Part shown: in pieces, positions 41,806 through 51,174 of the stretch
Position numbering within the stretch: position 1 is the first letter of the stretch
Layout of the letters: every line of letters starts with the position of its first letter
Source of the DNA: CAG-411 sp050875145
GTDB taxonomy: Bacteria; Bacillota; Clostridia; Lachnospirales; Lachnospiraceae
Direction: 5' to 3'
NCBI GenBank assembly: GCA_050875145.1
Contig: JBNMLH010000006.1
Coordinates: 1 to 64,000, forward strand
DNA length: 64,000 nt
The notes under the pieces: generated by a model
The model's input: only the letters and a program-made list of their open reading frames with translations
Told to the model about the DNA's origin: nothing
Databases searched by the model: none
Made by a program: the position numbers and the translations under genes

Positions 41806-42693
41806 ATGTATAAGATTGTTAAAAAAAGAGCGTTGGCGAATAATATCGTCTTAATGGACATAGAAGCACCCCGAGTAGCCAAACATTGCTATCCTGGACA
41901 GTTTGTAATTGTTAAAATGGACGAGAAAGGTGAGAGAATCCCTTTGACAGTCTGTGATTATAATCGCGAGCAAGGAACGGTTACCATTGTTTTTCAAACA
42001 GTCGGTGCATCTACAACTGAGATGGCACAGTACGAAGAAGGACAGTGTTTCCGTGATTTTGTAGGTCCTTTGGGTTGCAAATCAGAATTGATTGACGAAG
42101 ATCCAGAAGAATTAAAGAAAAAGAAGATTTTATTTGTTGCAGGTGGTGTTGGTACTGCTCCAGTATATCCACAGGTGAAATGGATGAAGCAGCAGGGTTA
42201 TGATGTAGACTGCATTATTGGTGCAAGAAATAAAGATTTGATTATTCTTGAAGATGAGATGAGACAGGTGGCTAAGAATACATACGTGTGTACAGACGAT
42301 GGTTCTTATGGATTTAAGGGAAATGTAAATGATCAGATTAAAGACTTGATTAATAATCAAGGTAAGTCTTATGATTTGGTAATTGCAATCGGACCTGTTA
42401 TCATGATGAAATTTGTTTGTTTATTGACAAAGGAATTAGACATTCCTACAATTGTCAGCATGAATCCAATTATGGTAGACGGAACTGGTATGTGCGGTGC
42501 ATGTCGTCTTACTGTTGGTGATGAAGTGAAGTTTGCATGTGTAGATGGTCCGGAGTTTGATGGTCATTTGGTTGATTTTGATCAGGCAATGAAGAGACAG
42601 CAGATGTACAAGAGCGAGGAAGGAAGAGCTATGCTTAAACTTCAGGAAGGTGACACGCATAAAAATGGTGGTTGCGGCTGTAGCGGAAACTAA
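41806..42693 (+). CDS. nfnA: Ferredoxin-NADP reductase subunit alpha (NfnA/SudB type)
   Basis: 295 residues from ATG 41806; the TTG before it is nearer the ribosome binding site GGAGG but less likely. An FAD-binding beta-barrel (P-G-Q-F-V-I-V, then P-L-T-V-C-D) is followed by an NAD(H) Rossmann domain (V-A-G-G-V-G-T-A-P). A C-terminal Cys cluster (C-G-A-C-R, a later C) binds a [2Fe-2S] centre. The end is a Cys/Gly-rich tail G-C-G-C-S-G-N. NfnAB couples NADH and reduced ferredoxin oxidation to NADP reduction by electron bifurcation. Adjacent nfnB makes this assignment more likely than a stand-alone dihydroorotate dehydrogenase electron-transfer subunit. Confidence 0.85.
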   Translation: MYKIVKKRALANNIVLMDIEAPRVAKHCYPGQFVIVKMDEKGERIPLTVCDYNREQGTVTIVFQTVGASTTEMAQYEEGQCFRDFVGPLGCKSELIDEDPEELKKKKILFVAGGVGTAPVYPQVKWMKQQGYDVDCIIGARNKDLIILEDEMRQVAKNTYVCTDDGSYGFKGNVNDQIKDLINNQGKSYDLVIAIGPVIMMKFVCLLTKELDIPTIVSMNPIMVDGTGMCGACRLTVGDEVKFACVDGPEFDGHLVDFDQAMKRQQMYKSEEGRAMLKLQEGDTHKNGGCGCSGN

Positions 42694-42726
42694 TCTGTAA
42701 GGTGTGTGGACAGAAAGGAGATTAAA

Positions 42727-44121
42727 ATGGCAATTGAAGTAGATGTTATGAAGAGAATTCCTGTTAGAGAACAGGAACCAAAAGTGAGAGCTACGAACTT
42801 TGAAGAAGTTTGTTTAGGATATAATTTAGAAGAAGCACAGGCAGAGGCTTCTCGTTGTTTGAATTGTAAAAATGCTAGATGTGTTACCGGATGTCCTGTA
42901 AATATTGATATTCCAGGATTTATTAAACAGGTGGAAGAAGGAAATCTGGAAGAAGCATATGACGTAATCAGCAATTATTCTGCACTTCCAGCCGTATGTG
43001 GACGTGTTTGCCCACAGGAGTCACAGTGTGAGTGTAAATGTGTACGTGGCATTAAGGGTGAGGCTGTTTCTATTGGTAAGTTGGAACGTTTTGTTGCAGA
43101 TTGGGCAAGAGAAAATGGTGTTACACCAAAGGTTGATGCAGAGAAAAAGGGCAAGAAAGTTGCTGTAATCGGATCTGGACCTGCTGGTCTTACTTGTGCT
43201 GGAGACTTGGCAAAGAAGGGTTACGATGTGACGATTTTTGAAGCATTGCATGAAGCAGGTGGTGTATTATCTTACGGTATACCAGAATTTCGTCTTCCAA
43301 AGAGTACAGTAGTAGCTGCGGAAGTTGAAAATGTTAAGAAACTTGGTGTTAAGATAGAGACAAATGTGGTAATTGGTAAAGCTACTACCGTTGATGAGTT
43401 ATTAGAGGAGGAAGGATTTGATGCGGTATTTATCGGATCAGGTGCTGGTCTTCCTAAGTTTATGGGCATTCCTGGAGAGAATGCAAATGGTGTATTCTCT
43501 GCGAATGAATATTTAACAAGAAGCAATTTGATGAAAGCATTTGATGATAATTATGCAACTCCGATTGTAGGTGGTAAAAAAGTTGCTGTTGTAGGTGGTG
43601 GAAATGTTGCCATGGATGCTGCTAGAACAGCACTTCGTCTTGGTGCGGAAGTGCATGTTGTATATCGCCGTAGTGAAGAAGAACTTCCTGCTCGTGTGGA
43701 AGAAGTACACCATGCAAAAGAGGAAGGAATTATCTTTGACTTATTAAGAAATCCAAAGGAAATCCTTGTGGACGATAACGGACATGTCAGTGGTATGAAG
43801 GTTGTTAAGATGGAACTGGGTGAACCAGATGCATCTGGAAGAAGAAGACCAATTGAAGTGGAAGGTTCTGAATATGTCTTAGACGTTGATACTGTTATCA
43901 TGTCTTTAGGAACAAGTCCAAACCCATTGATTTCTTCTACAACAGATGGCCTTGACATAAATAAATGGGGCTGTATTGTTGCCAAGGAAGAAAATGGAGA
44001 GACAACAAAGAATGGTGTCTATGCCGGTGGAGATGCAGTTACTGGTGCGGCAACTGTAATTCTTGCAATGGGAGCAGGTAAATCTGCTGCACAGGGTATT
44101 GATGAATATTTAAGCAAATAG
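42727..44121 (+). CDS. nfnB: NADPH-dependent glutamate synthase-like / Nfn subunit beta
   Basis: 464 residues from ATG 42727, after AAAGGAG; the frame's first ATG-like codon at 42706 precedes that site. An N-terminal domain carries two [4Fe-4S] Cys sets (C-L-N-C-x4-C-x3-C-P, and C-x3-C-P-x4-C-x-C-x-C). Two dinucleotide folds follow: FAD site G-S-G-P-A-G-L and NADP site G-G-G-N-V-A-M-D. The C-terminal FAD motif is Y-A-G-G-D-A. Length equals the GltA-like small subunit of glutamate synthase, but no gltB large subunit is present and nfnA is directly upstream. This points to the bifurcating Nfn complex. Confidence 0.87.
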   Translation: MAIEVDVMKRIPVREQEPKVRATNFEEVCLGYNLEEAQAEASRCLNCKNARCVTGCPVNIDIPGFIKQVEEGNLEEAYDVISNYSALPAVCGRVCPQESQCECKCVRGIKGEAVSIGKLERFVADWARENGVTPKVDAEKKGKKVAVIGSGPAGLTCAGDLAKKGYDVTIFEALHEAGGVLSYGIPEFRLPKSTVVAAEVENVKKLGVKIETNVVIGKATTVDELLEEEGFDAVFIGSGAGLPKFMGIPGENANGVFSANEYLTRSNLMKAFDDNYATPIVGGKKVAVVGGGNVAMDAARTALRLGAEVHVVYRRSEEELPARVEEVHHAKEEGIIFDLLRNPKEILVDDNGHVSGMKVVKMELGEPDASGRRRPIEVEGSEYVLDVDTVIMSLGTSPNPLISSTTDGLDINKWGCIVAKEENGETTKNGVYAGGDAVTGAATVILAMGAGKSAAQGIDEYLSK

Positions 44122-44141
44122 AATATTTGTAGCATATAGAG

Positions 44142-44186
44142 AAAGAATCCCTTATAGCAACTCTTGTTATGGGGGATTCTTTTTTG
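44142..44186 (+). terminator. Terminator of nfnAB
   Basis: A stem (44143-44151 with 44172-44181) with a long loop that can pair further, followed by a run of T. Confidence 0.78.
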
Positions 44187-44338
44187 TATAATGATAGTGT
44201 TTGAAAAATGTTAAAATGCGAATGAAATGGAAGAAAATGGGTCAGAATAGCTTATAAATATAGCGTTATTTGCATAAAAAATAAGAGAATAATAGTTTGG
44301 CAAAGAGCTATTTTTGGTGATTAGAAAGGAGCATTAAG

Positions 44339-46156
44339 ATGGCACAACAAGTGTTAGAAAGAAGCGAATTAAAAGTAGAAGATACCTGGAAGTTAGAAGA
44401 TATATTTGCCAGTGATGAATTATGGGAAAAGGCATATAAAGAAGTGTTTTCTTCCTGTGATGCATTGAAACAATGGAAGGGTACGGTAACCGAGAGTGGA
44501 AAAAACTTATTTGACTTTATGAATTTATATGTAAAGACTGGGATCTTGTTTGGAAAGGTTTATGTTTATGCACATCAAAAATACCATCAGGATACAGCCA
44601 ATGCGAAATATCAGGAGTTATCAGACCGAGCAGATACGTTGATGATGCAGTATCAGAGTGCAGTATCTTTTTTTCAACCAGAAATTTTAGAAGCTTCCGA
44701 GGAACAGTTTCAAGCGGTATACACTGCATTTTTAGAAATGATAAACGAGGAAGATCGTGCAGGATATGAAAGATTTTTCGGAGAAATTCTGCGACAAAAG
44801 GAGCATAGATTGTCAGCAGAAATGGAGGAGCTTTTAGCAAGTGCAAGAGATGTATTAAATTCCTCCGATACGATATTTTCTATGTTTAACAATGCAGATA
44901 TATCTTTTCCAACGATTTTGAACGAAGACAGGGAGGAAGTAGCAATTACGCATGGACGTTTTAGTGCTTTGTTACAAAATCAGGATAGAAGAGTGCGAAA
45001 AGATGCATTTGAAGGATTATATAGTAAATATAAGGAATTTGAAAATACGCTTGCGGCAACCTATTCTGCCAATGTGAAGAAAGATATTTTTATAGCTAAA
45101 ACAAGAAAATATGCATCTTCCTTAGCGATGGCTTTGGATGAAAGTAATATTCCTGTTGCAGTGTATCAAAATTTGGTACAGGTGGTACGGGAGAACTTAC
45201 CATTGTTGCATCGCTATATGAAGATTAGAAAAAAAGCATTACATTTGGACGAATTGCATTTGTATGATGTGTATGTGCCAATGGTTGAGGAGAAAAAGAA
45301 GGAAATTTCTTTTGAGCAGGCGAAAGAAATGGTATTGGAAGGTCTGGCTCCTATGGGAGAAGAATACCAAAAGTTATTGAAAATGGGATTTGATAGTCGC
45401 TGGATCGATGTATATGAAAATAAAGGAAAGCGAAGTGGTGCATATTCATGGGGATCATATGGTACACATCCTTACGTGTTGCTAAATCACCAGAATGATT
45501 TAAACAGTGTATTTACATTAGCACATGAAATGGGACATTCGTTGCATTCCTATTATTCTAATTCTTCTCAGCCATATATTTGTGCAGATTATGAAATCTT
45601 TGTGGCAGAAGTGGCATCTACATGTAATGAGGCATTATTGATTCACGATTTACTGGAAAAGACCAGTGACAAAAAAGAACGGGCATATTTGCTGAATTAT
45701 CATTTAGAACAGTTCCGTACTACTTTATTTAGACAAACTATGTTTGCCGAATTTGAGTGGAAGGCACATGAGATGGCAGAAAACGGGGAAGCACTTACCG
45801 CACAAAATCTTTCTGAAATGTATCATCAATTAAACGTGGATTATTTTGGAGAGGAGACGGTGATTGATAAAGAAATTGATTTAGAATGGGCGCGTATTCC
45901 ACATTTTTATAATTCGTTTTATGTGTACCAGTATGCAACAGGGTATTCAGCAGCCATTGCATTGTCCTCTAAAATTTTAAAAGAAGGAAAGTCGGCAGTA
46001 GACGATTATGTAAATAAATTTTTGCGTGGTGGCGGTTCAAAAGACCCGATTGACTTATTAAAAGGAGCGGGAGTAGATATGAGTAAAAAGGAATCCGTAC
46101 AGTCCGCTTTACAGGTATTTGAACAGTTGTTAGATGAAATAGAAGAATTATTATAA
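44339..46156 (+). CDS. pepF: Oligoendopeptidase F (M3B metallopeptidase)
   Basis: 605 residues, full length. The zinc site H-E-M-G-H is at residues 396-400, with the third ligand Glu about 25 residues later (E-I-F-V-A-E-V-A-S-T). The motif P-H-F-Y-N-S-F-Y-V-Y-Q-Y-A-T-G near the C-terminus forms the substrate cleft. It has no signal peptide, so it is a cytoplasmic enzyme that trims oligopeptides of about 7-17 residues. AAAGGAG precedes the ATG. It is monocistronic, in a convergent position to tmcAL. Confidence 0.95.
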   Translation: MAQQVLERSELKVEDTWKLEDIFASDELWEKAYKEVFSSCDALKQWKGTVTESGKNLFDFMNLYVKTGILFGKVYVYAHQKYHQDTANAKYQELSDRADTLMMQYQSAVSFFQPEILEASEEQFQAVYTAFLEMINEEDRAGYERFFGEILRQKEHRLSAEMEELLASARDVLNSSDTIFSMFNNADISFPTILNEDREEVAITHGRFSALLQNQDRRVRKDAFEGLYSKYKEFENTLAATYSANVKKDIFIAKTRKYASSLAMALDESNIPVAVYQNLVQVVRENLPLLHRYMKIRKKALHLDELHLYDVYVPMVEEKKKEISFEQAKEMVLEGLAPMGEEYQKLLKMGFDSRWIDVYENKGKRSGAYSWGSYGTHPYVLLNHQNDLNSVFTLAHEMGHSLHSYYSNSSQPYICADYEIFVAEVASTCNEALLIHDLLEKTSDKKERAYLLNYHLEQFRTTLFRQTMFAEFEWKAHEMAENGEALTAQNLSEMYHQLNVDYFGEETVIDKEIDLEWARIPHFYNSFYVYQYATGYSAAIALSSKILKEGKSAVDDYVNKFLRGGGSKDPIDLLKGAGVDMSKKESVQSALQVFEQLLDEIEELL

Positions 46157-46250
46157 TATAGGAAAAGTGTTTTGTAAGTTTTTAAATGATTACAACGGTT
46201 GTTGAAGTTCTATAGAAAGGATGGAAGCCTGACGTATTGTTTATGTGAAT

Positions 46251-46294
46251 AACAAAGGGGAGTGTTACGTTTTAGTGTGACACTTCCCTTTGTT
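46251..46294. terminator. Bidirectional terminator between pepF and tmcAL
   Basis: A 15-bp stem (46251-46265 with 46280-46294, one G-U pair), extendable by about 3 bp. It has A- and T-rich flanks and lies between two convergent genes. Confidence 0.8.
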
Positions 46295-46295
46295 G

Positions 46296-47522
46296 TCAAA
46301 AGATGACAGGACCCTGTTCATATTCTGTTTTCATAATTGTGCCATATTTTTCATGGCAGATATGATGATAGAGATGTGTTGCTAAAATATCTTTTTCGAA
46401 TAAAGAAAACGCTTCTGGTGATAATTGATTTTTAGCCTTGGCAACTTTAGTGATGATTGGTATTTCTGTATTCTGTCCTAAAAGAAAACTTTTACTTTTG
46501 CGAAAACCCAGTAATCGTACATAGGGTGGTTCCTCTATAAAATCCTGTTTCGTTAGATTTAATAAAATATGCAACAGACATCTGCAAACGCGTGTATATA
46601 CTAAGTCTTTGGACTTTATCGTCATGGCAAGATCTGAAAAATCGCAAGTATAGGACAAATATTTTTTGATTTTGTTAGATACAGTTTCAGAAATATCTAA
46701 ATATTTTGTATAGTCATTTTCTTGGGAAAGTTTATAATACAGCAGACTGGAAAAATCATTTTCTGAAATTGGGAAGGTGCGTTGATACTGCTCTTTTAAG
46801 AAAGGTACGACACAATTCGGGAGGTATTCTATAATTTCAGAAAAATTGTTTTTTGCAAGCAATGTTTTTCTCAATGCAGAGGCAGATGGAAAGGCATTAG
46901 AAATGCTTTCACTGTGATGGGCACTTCCTGTTCGTAAAATTGGTATAGGTGTAATGGTAGACTGTAGTCGAAATAGAGCCTTTTGATATTCAATCGCTAA
47001 AATATTATTTGGATTAGATAAAAGACTGCTTATAATATCTTCTGTCTGGAAAATAGTTTTATGTTTTTGGCAGTAAGATAATATAGCTTTTTTTCTTGCG
47101 GCAGGGTAGGATATGCCGCTTTTTAGTGCCAGTTGCAATTCTTGTTTGAATGCATCTGGTTCCTGACATAAAAGAAGTGCTATATCTTTTATATCTTTTA
47201 TATTAGGAGTTTCACAGCCAAAAGAAATTCCATTGATGAATGGAAGTCGATTTAGTATGGATACTCCTGCAAATGCAAAATTTTCTGCACTGGATGTAGC
47301 ATAGATAACAGGAAGCTCGAATACAAAATCAGCGCCTGCGGAAAGTGCCATGCGGGTGCGTGTATACTTATCTGCAATAGCAGGGGTGCCGCGTTGTACA
47401 TAATTTCCACTCATAACCACAACTACATTGTCTGCTTGAAACTGTTTTTTGGCTTCCCTGATTTGATAAGCATGTCCCTGATGAAATGGATTGTACTCTG
47501 CAATAATGCCGATGGTATTCAT
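46296..47522 (-). CDS. tmcAL: tRNA(Met) cytidine acetate ligase TmcAL (YlbM)
   Basis: 408 residues. The nucleotidyltransferase site H-x-G-H is at residues 14-17, after I-I-A-E-Y-N-P-F, and M-S-G-N-Y-V-Q-R-G follows. TmcAL activates acetate with ATP and acetylates the wobble cytidine (ac4C34) of elongator tRNA(Met). It is divergent from degV and lies 1.3 kb from pta-ackA, the enzymes that produce acetate. In Bacillus, ylbM likewise sits near yceD-rpmF (ylbN-rpmF), which here lie 3.7 kb away. The stop codon almost touches the shared terminator. Confidence 0.93.
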   Translation of the reverse strand: MNTIGIIAEYNPFHQGHAYQIREAKKQFQADNVVVVMSGNYVQRGTPAIADKYTRTRMALSAGADFVFELPVIYATSSAENFAFAGVSILNRLPFINGISFGCETPNIKDIKDIALLLCQEPDAFKQELQLALKSGISYPAARKKAILSYCQKHKTIFQTEDIISSLLSNPNNILAIEYQKALFRLQSTITPIPILRTGSAHHSESISNAFPSASALRKTLLAKNNFSEIIEYLPNCVVPFLKEQYQRTFPISENDFSSLLYYKLSQENDYTKYLDISETVSNKIKKYLSYTCDFSDLAMTIKSKDLVYTRVCRCLLHILLNLTKQDFIEEPPYVRLLGFRKSKSFLLGQNTEIPIITKVAKAKNQLSPEAFSLFEKDILATHLYHHICHEKYGTIMKTEYEQGPVIF

Positions 47523-47572
47523 GGTTGAAAACTCCTTTTAAGTAATAAATATACGGTTAAAAATCTAAAAAA

Positions 47573-47643
47573 ATGTTGTGAAATATAACTTTTTATTATA
47601 GTATAGATTATATACAGCATTTTATGTTTTCACAACATAAAAT
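47573..47643. promoter_or_regulatory. Divergent promoters of tmcAL and degV with repeated operator-like sites
   Basis: tmcAL (minus strand): TTGTGA (plus coordinates 47630-47635), 17 bases, TATAAT (47607-47612). degV (plus): TTGTGA (47576-47581), 17 bases, TAGTAT (47599-47604). The 11-mer ATGTTGTGAAA includes both -35 boxes: plus strand 47573-47583, minus strand 47638-47628. The minus copy is the core of a perfect 10-bp inverted repeat with a 5-base centre (47619-47643). This is what a regulator controlling both genes would bind; no regulator gene is adjacent. Confidence 0.55.
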
Positions 47644-47681
47644 TTGTGTTTGGAGTATTTCAAATTGAATAAGGAGAGCGT

Positions 47682-48557
47682 ATGAAAATGAATTTTGCGA
47701 TTGTAACAGATACGGGGGCAAATTTGCCTGAAAACATAATTGAGGAAAATGAGATTCTTGTTTTATCATTAAGCTTTTTTGTAGATGAAAAAGAATACTA
47801 TAGTTACGAACCGGGCAAGAAAACGGATTTATCTGAATTTTATAAAATGATGCGTGAAAAGAAACCGATACGAACTTCTCTGGTAAATGCAGAATTGGCA
47901 AAGGAGCAGATTGGAAAATTATTGTCGGAAGGAAAAGATGTATTATATGTCGGTTTTTCTTCTGGACTTAGTGGAACCTTTCAATCGGTTTCCATTGCTA
48001 TGGATGAATTAAAGGAAGAATATCCTGATAGAAAGATTTTAGCGGTAGATACACTTGCTGCAGCGTTGGGGCAGGGGTTACTGGTATATTTTGCTATCCA
48101 ACAGAGAAAAGCTGGAGCGCAGATAGAGGACATTTATCAATGGATTATGGAAAATAGATTGCACATATGCCATTGGTTTACGGTAGATGATTTGTTTTTC
48201 TTAAAGCGTGGAGGCAGAATTTCTGCGGCAACTGCGGTAGTTGGTACTGCCTTGAGTATTAAACCTGTTCTTCATGTGGATGATGAGGGACATTTAATAA
48301 ATATGTCAAAGACCAGAGGGCGTAAGAAGTCTTTGGAAGCATTATTGAAGAAGTTCGAGGAAACTGCTATAAATCCAGGTGAAACTCCTGTTTTTATCAG
48401 TCATGGTGACTGTTTGGAAGATGCAAAATATGTGGAACAAAGATTAAAAGAAAAATATGGAGTGAAAGAGGTTTTGATACAGATTCTTGATCCTGTGATT
48501 GGTGCGCATGCTGGTCCGGGAACGGTAGCATTGTTTTTTGTTGGAACACAGAGATAG
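47682..48557 (+). CDS. DegV family fatty acid-binding protein (FakB-like)
   Basis: 291 residues. DegV/EDD fold: T-D-T-G-A-N-L near the N-terminus, then the lipid-head contact motif S-S-G-L-S-G-T-F-Q-S and the C-terminal G-A-H-A-G-P-G-T. Such proteins hold a fatty acid for FakA, encoded 8 kb upstream in this window. A single DegV domain of normal length. AAGGAG precedes the ATG. Confidence 0.92.
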   Translation: MKMNFAIVTDTGANLPENIIEENEILVLSLSFFVDEKEYYSYEPGKKTDLSEFYKMMREKKPIRTSLVNAELAKEQIGKLLSEGKDVLYVGFSSGLSGTFQSVSIAMDELKEEYPDRKILAVDTLAAALGQGLLVYFAIQQRKAGAQIEDIYQWIMENRLHICHWFTVDDLFFLKRGGRISAATAVVGTALSIKPVLHVDDEGHLINMSKTRGRKKSLEALLKKFEETAINPGETPVFISHGDCLEDAKYVEQRLKEKYGVKEVLIQILDPVIGAHAGPGTVALFFVGTQR

Positions 48558-48661
48558 AGCGGATAATACCCAAAATGCAAGTGGTAATTTATGGTTATTT
48601 TGTAATCGGTTTTTGTACTTAAAAAGATACAATTTGATAGTTTATTTTTTCAAGAAGTGTC

Positions 48662-48690
48662 TTGTATGAAAAAAATGATTGCTTTATAAT
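48662..48690 (+). promoter_or_regulatory. pta-ackA promoter
   Basis: TTGTAT (48662-48667), 17 bases, TATAAT (48685-48690). It leaves a leader of about 130 bases ahead of pta in which I see no convincing structure. The rest of the degV-pta gap is featureless. Confidence 0.7.
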
Positions 48691-48826
48691 GGGGAATGGT
48701 GAAAAATAAGATGAGAATTTTGCAGCTATTGAAATCGGTTCCTAAAATTTGAGTCATATGATGATATAGAAACTATATGGTTGCAAGCAAGGTTTCATAA
48801 ATCGATGATAGAAAGGTGCGAGACGA

Positions 48827-49837
48827 ATGGGATTTATTGATGATATTAAAGAACGTGCAAGAAAAAATAAAAAAAAGATTGTACTGCCAGAAACAGCAGA
48901 CGTCAGAATTATAAAAGCAGCCGCTGAGGTTTTAAAAGAGGACATTGCGGAACTGGTTCTGGTTGGTAATAAAGAGACAATCTTGGATGATGCCAAAAAT
49001 TATGGTTATCATTTACAGGGAGCTAATATTGTGGATCCTGAGAATTTTGAAAAGATGGATTCGTATGTAGACATGCTTGTACAGCTTCGTCAGAAGAAAG
49101 GAATGACACCAGAAAAGGCAAGAGAACTTCTTACTTCTGACTATTTGCATTTTGGAGTTATGATGGTAAAGATGGGAGATGCAGACGGAATGGTAGCGGG
49201 TGCCTGCCATGCAACAGCCGATGTATTGCGTCCTTCCCTTCAAATTTTAAAGACAGCTCCAGGAACAGAATTGGTTTCCGGTATGTTTGTGATGGTTGTG
49301 CCAGATTGCGATTATGGTGCAAATGGAACATTTATTTTTTCTGATGCCGGATTAAATCAGAATCCAACAGCAGAAGAGCTTGCAATTATTGCAGGCACAA
49401 CAGCAAAAAGTTTTCGCCTTTTAGTGCAGGAGGAGCCAATTGTAGCAATGATTTCCCATTCTACAAAAGGAAGTGCATCTCATCCAGATGTAGATAAGGT
49501 TGTAAAAGCAACGGCTCTTGCAAAAGAGAAATATCCAAAAGTAAAGCTGGATGGAGAGTTTCAGGTGGATGCAGCAATTGTGCCAAGTGTAGGCGCATTT
49601 AAGGCACCTGGTAATAATGTAGCAGGCCATGCGAATGTACTTGTATTCCCAAATCTGGATGCTGGAAATAACGGATATAAGCTGGTGCAGAGACTAGCAA
49701 AGGCAGAGGCTTATGGTCCTTTGACACAGGGAATTGCAAAACCGGTAAATGATTTGTCAAGAGGTTGCTCTGCAACTGATATTGTGGGTGTTGTAGCAAT
49801 CACAGCAGTACAGGCTGGCGCAGAGGATGATAAATAG
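48827..49837 (+). CDS. pta: Phosphate acetyltransferase
   Basis: 336 residues, the short clostridial/Bacillus form without the regulatory N-terminal domains of enterobacterial Pta. It converts acetyl-CoA and phosphate to acetyl phosphate. Motifs: K-K-I-V-L-P-E near the N-terminus, D-G-M-V-A-G-A-C-H-A-T-A, F-S-D-A-G-L-N-Q-N-P, and the C-terminal P-N-L-D-A-G-N. It lies 21 bases ahead of ackA in the same operon. Together they yield ATP and acetate at the end of fermentation. Confidence 0.96.
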   Translation: MGFIDDIKERARKNKKKIVLPETADVRIIKAAAEVLKEDIAELVLVGNKETILDDAKNYGYHLQGANIVDPENFEKMDSYVDMLVQLRQKKGMTPEKARELLTSDYLHFGVMMVKMGDADGMVAGACHATADVLRPSLQILKTAPGTELVSGMFVMVVPDCDYGANGTFIFSDAGLNQNPTAEELAIIAGTTAKSFRLLVQEEPIVAMISHSTKGSASHPDVDKVVKATALAKEKYPKVKLDGEFQVDAAIVPSVGAFKAPGNNVAGHANVLVFPNLDAGNNGYKLVQRLAKAEAYGPLTQGIAKPVNDLSRGCSATDIVGVVAITAVQAGAEDDK

Positions 49838-49858
49838 AAAGCAGGAGGATAAAAACAG

Positions 49859-51052
49859 ATGAAAGTTTTGGTAATTAATTGTGGTAGTTCTTCGTTAAAA
49901 TATCAATTGATTGATTCGGATACAGAGACACCATTGGCATCCGGATTATGTGAGAGAATTGGTATTGATGGTCAGTTGACTCATAAAGTGGATGGAAAGA
50001 AAATAAAAGATGAAGAGAAAAATGCAATGCCAAACCATGAAGTAGCAGTGAAGCTTGTGTTAGATGAATTGGTAGATAAAGAATATGGTGTGATTTCAGA
50101 TTTAAAGGAGATCAATGCAGTTGGCCATCGTGTAGTACATGGTGGAGAAAAATTTGCATCTTCTGTTATTATTACGGATGAAGTAGAAAAAGCAATTGCA
50201 GAGTGCAATGATTTAGCACCATTACATAATCCTGCAAACTTAATCGGTATTGATGCTTGTAAAAAGGCACTTCCAGGTGTACCTATGGTAGCTGTATTTG
50301 ATACCGCTTTTCATCAGACAATGCCGGAAAAGGCATTTATGTATGGTCTTCCATATCGTTATTATGAAGAATATAAAGTTCGTCGTTATGGTTTTCATGG
50401 GACAAGTCATAGTTTCGTTTCCAAGCGTTTAGCAGAGCTTGCAGGTTTGCAGCTTGAGAATTCTAAGCTTATTGTATGCCATATTGGAAATGGTGGAAGT
50501 GTGACGGCTGTTCAAAATGGAAAATCAGTAGATACATCAATGGGACTTACTCCATTAGAGGGAATTATTATGGGAACACGCTCAGGAAGTATTGATCCTG
50601 CAATTATAGAGTTTATTGCACATAAGGAAAATAAATCCATTGATGAGATTATGACAATTTTGAATAAGAAATCGGGACTTGCAGGTATGTCAGGACTTAC
50701 AAGTGATTTTAGAGATTTGAGAGCAGGAAAAAAAGAAGGTAATAAGCAGGCAGAAGTTACGATGGACGCATTTATATATAGCATTGCAAAATATGTAGGA
50801 GCATATGCTGCTGCTATGAATGGTGTTGATGCAATCGCATTTACTGCTGGTATCGGAGAAAATGCCATTGAAGTTAGAAAAGGTGTCATGAGTTACCTTG
50901 GTTATCTTGGAGTAGAAGTAGACGAAGAAAAATGCCAGATAACAGGAGAGGAAGTTTGTGTTACAACCTCATCCTCAAAAGTTAAGGTGTTTATTGTTCC
51001 TACAAATGAGGAATTAGCAATTGCTCGTGAAACAAAAGCGTTAGTAGGGTAA
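49859..51052 (+). CDS. ackA: Acetate kinase
   Basis: 397 residues, normal. ASKHA-fold kinase: N-C-G-S-S-S-L-K-Y at the N-terminus (phosphate loop), G-H-R-V-V-H-G-G, the catalytic region R-Y-G-F-H-G-T-S-H, G-N-G-G-S, and the C-terminal F-T-A-G-I-G-E-N. It converts acetyl phosphate and ADP to acetate and ATP. AGCAGGAGG lies ahead of the ATG. Confidence 0.97.
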   Translation: MKVLVINCGSSSLKYQLIDSDTETPLASGLCERIGIDGQLTHKVDGKKIKDEEKNAMPNHEVAVKLVLDELVDKEYGVISDLKEINAVGHRVVHGGEKFASSVIITDEVEKAIAECNDLAPLHNPANLIGIDACKKALPGVPMVAVFDTAFHQTMPEKAFMYGLPYRYYEEYKVRRYGFHGTSHSFVSKRLAELAGLQLENSKLIVCHIGNGGSVTAVQNGKSVDTSMGLTPLEGIIMGTRSGSIDPAIIEFIAHKENKSIDEIMTILNKKSGLAGMSGLTSDFRDLRAGKKEGNKQAEVTMDAFIYSIAKYVGAYAAAMNGVDAIAFTAGIGENAIEVRKGVMSYLGYLGVEVDEEKCQITGEEVCVTTSSSKVKVFIVPTNEELAIARETKALVG

Positions 51053-51109
51053 GTTGTTTTTGTTTTACAGCCAACGGCTGAGATAAGAGAAAAAAATATA
51101 AAAAGGACA

Positions 51110-51138
51110 TTGACTTTATTTCTGAAATATGATATAAA
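51110..51138 (+). promoter_or_regulatory. yceD-rpmF promoter
   Basis: TTGACT (51110-51115), 17 bases, TATAAA (51133-51138). The predicted transcription start (about 51145) excludes the upstream start codon at 51148 in favour of 51175. Confidence 0.72.
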
Positions 51139-51174
51139 AGTAGAAGTGTGGTTTTTTATAGGATAGGAGTAGCT

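Noticed and set aside
51068..51080. Small CAGCC/GGCTG hairpin after ackA as a terminator
   Set aside because: Only 5 bp and no T run follows on the + strand.
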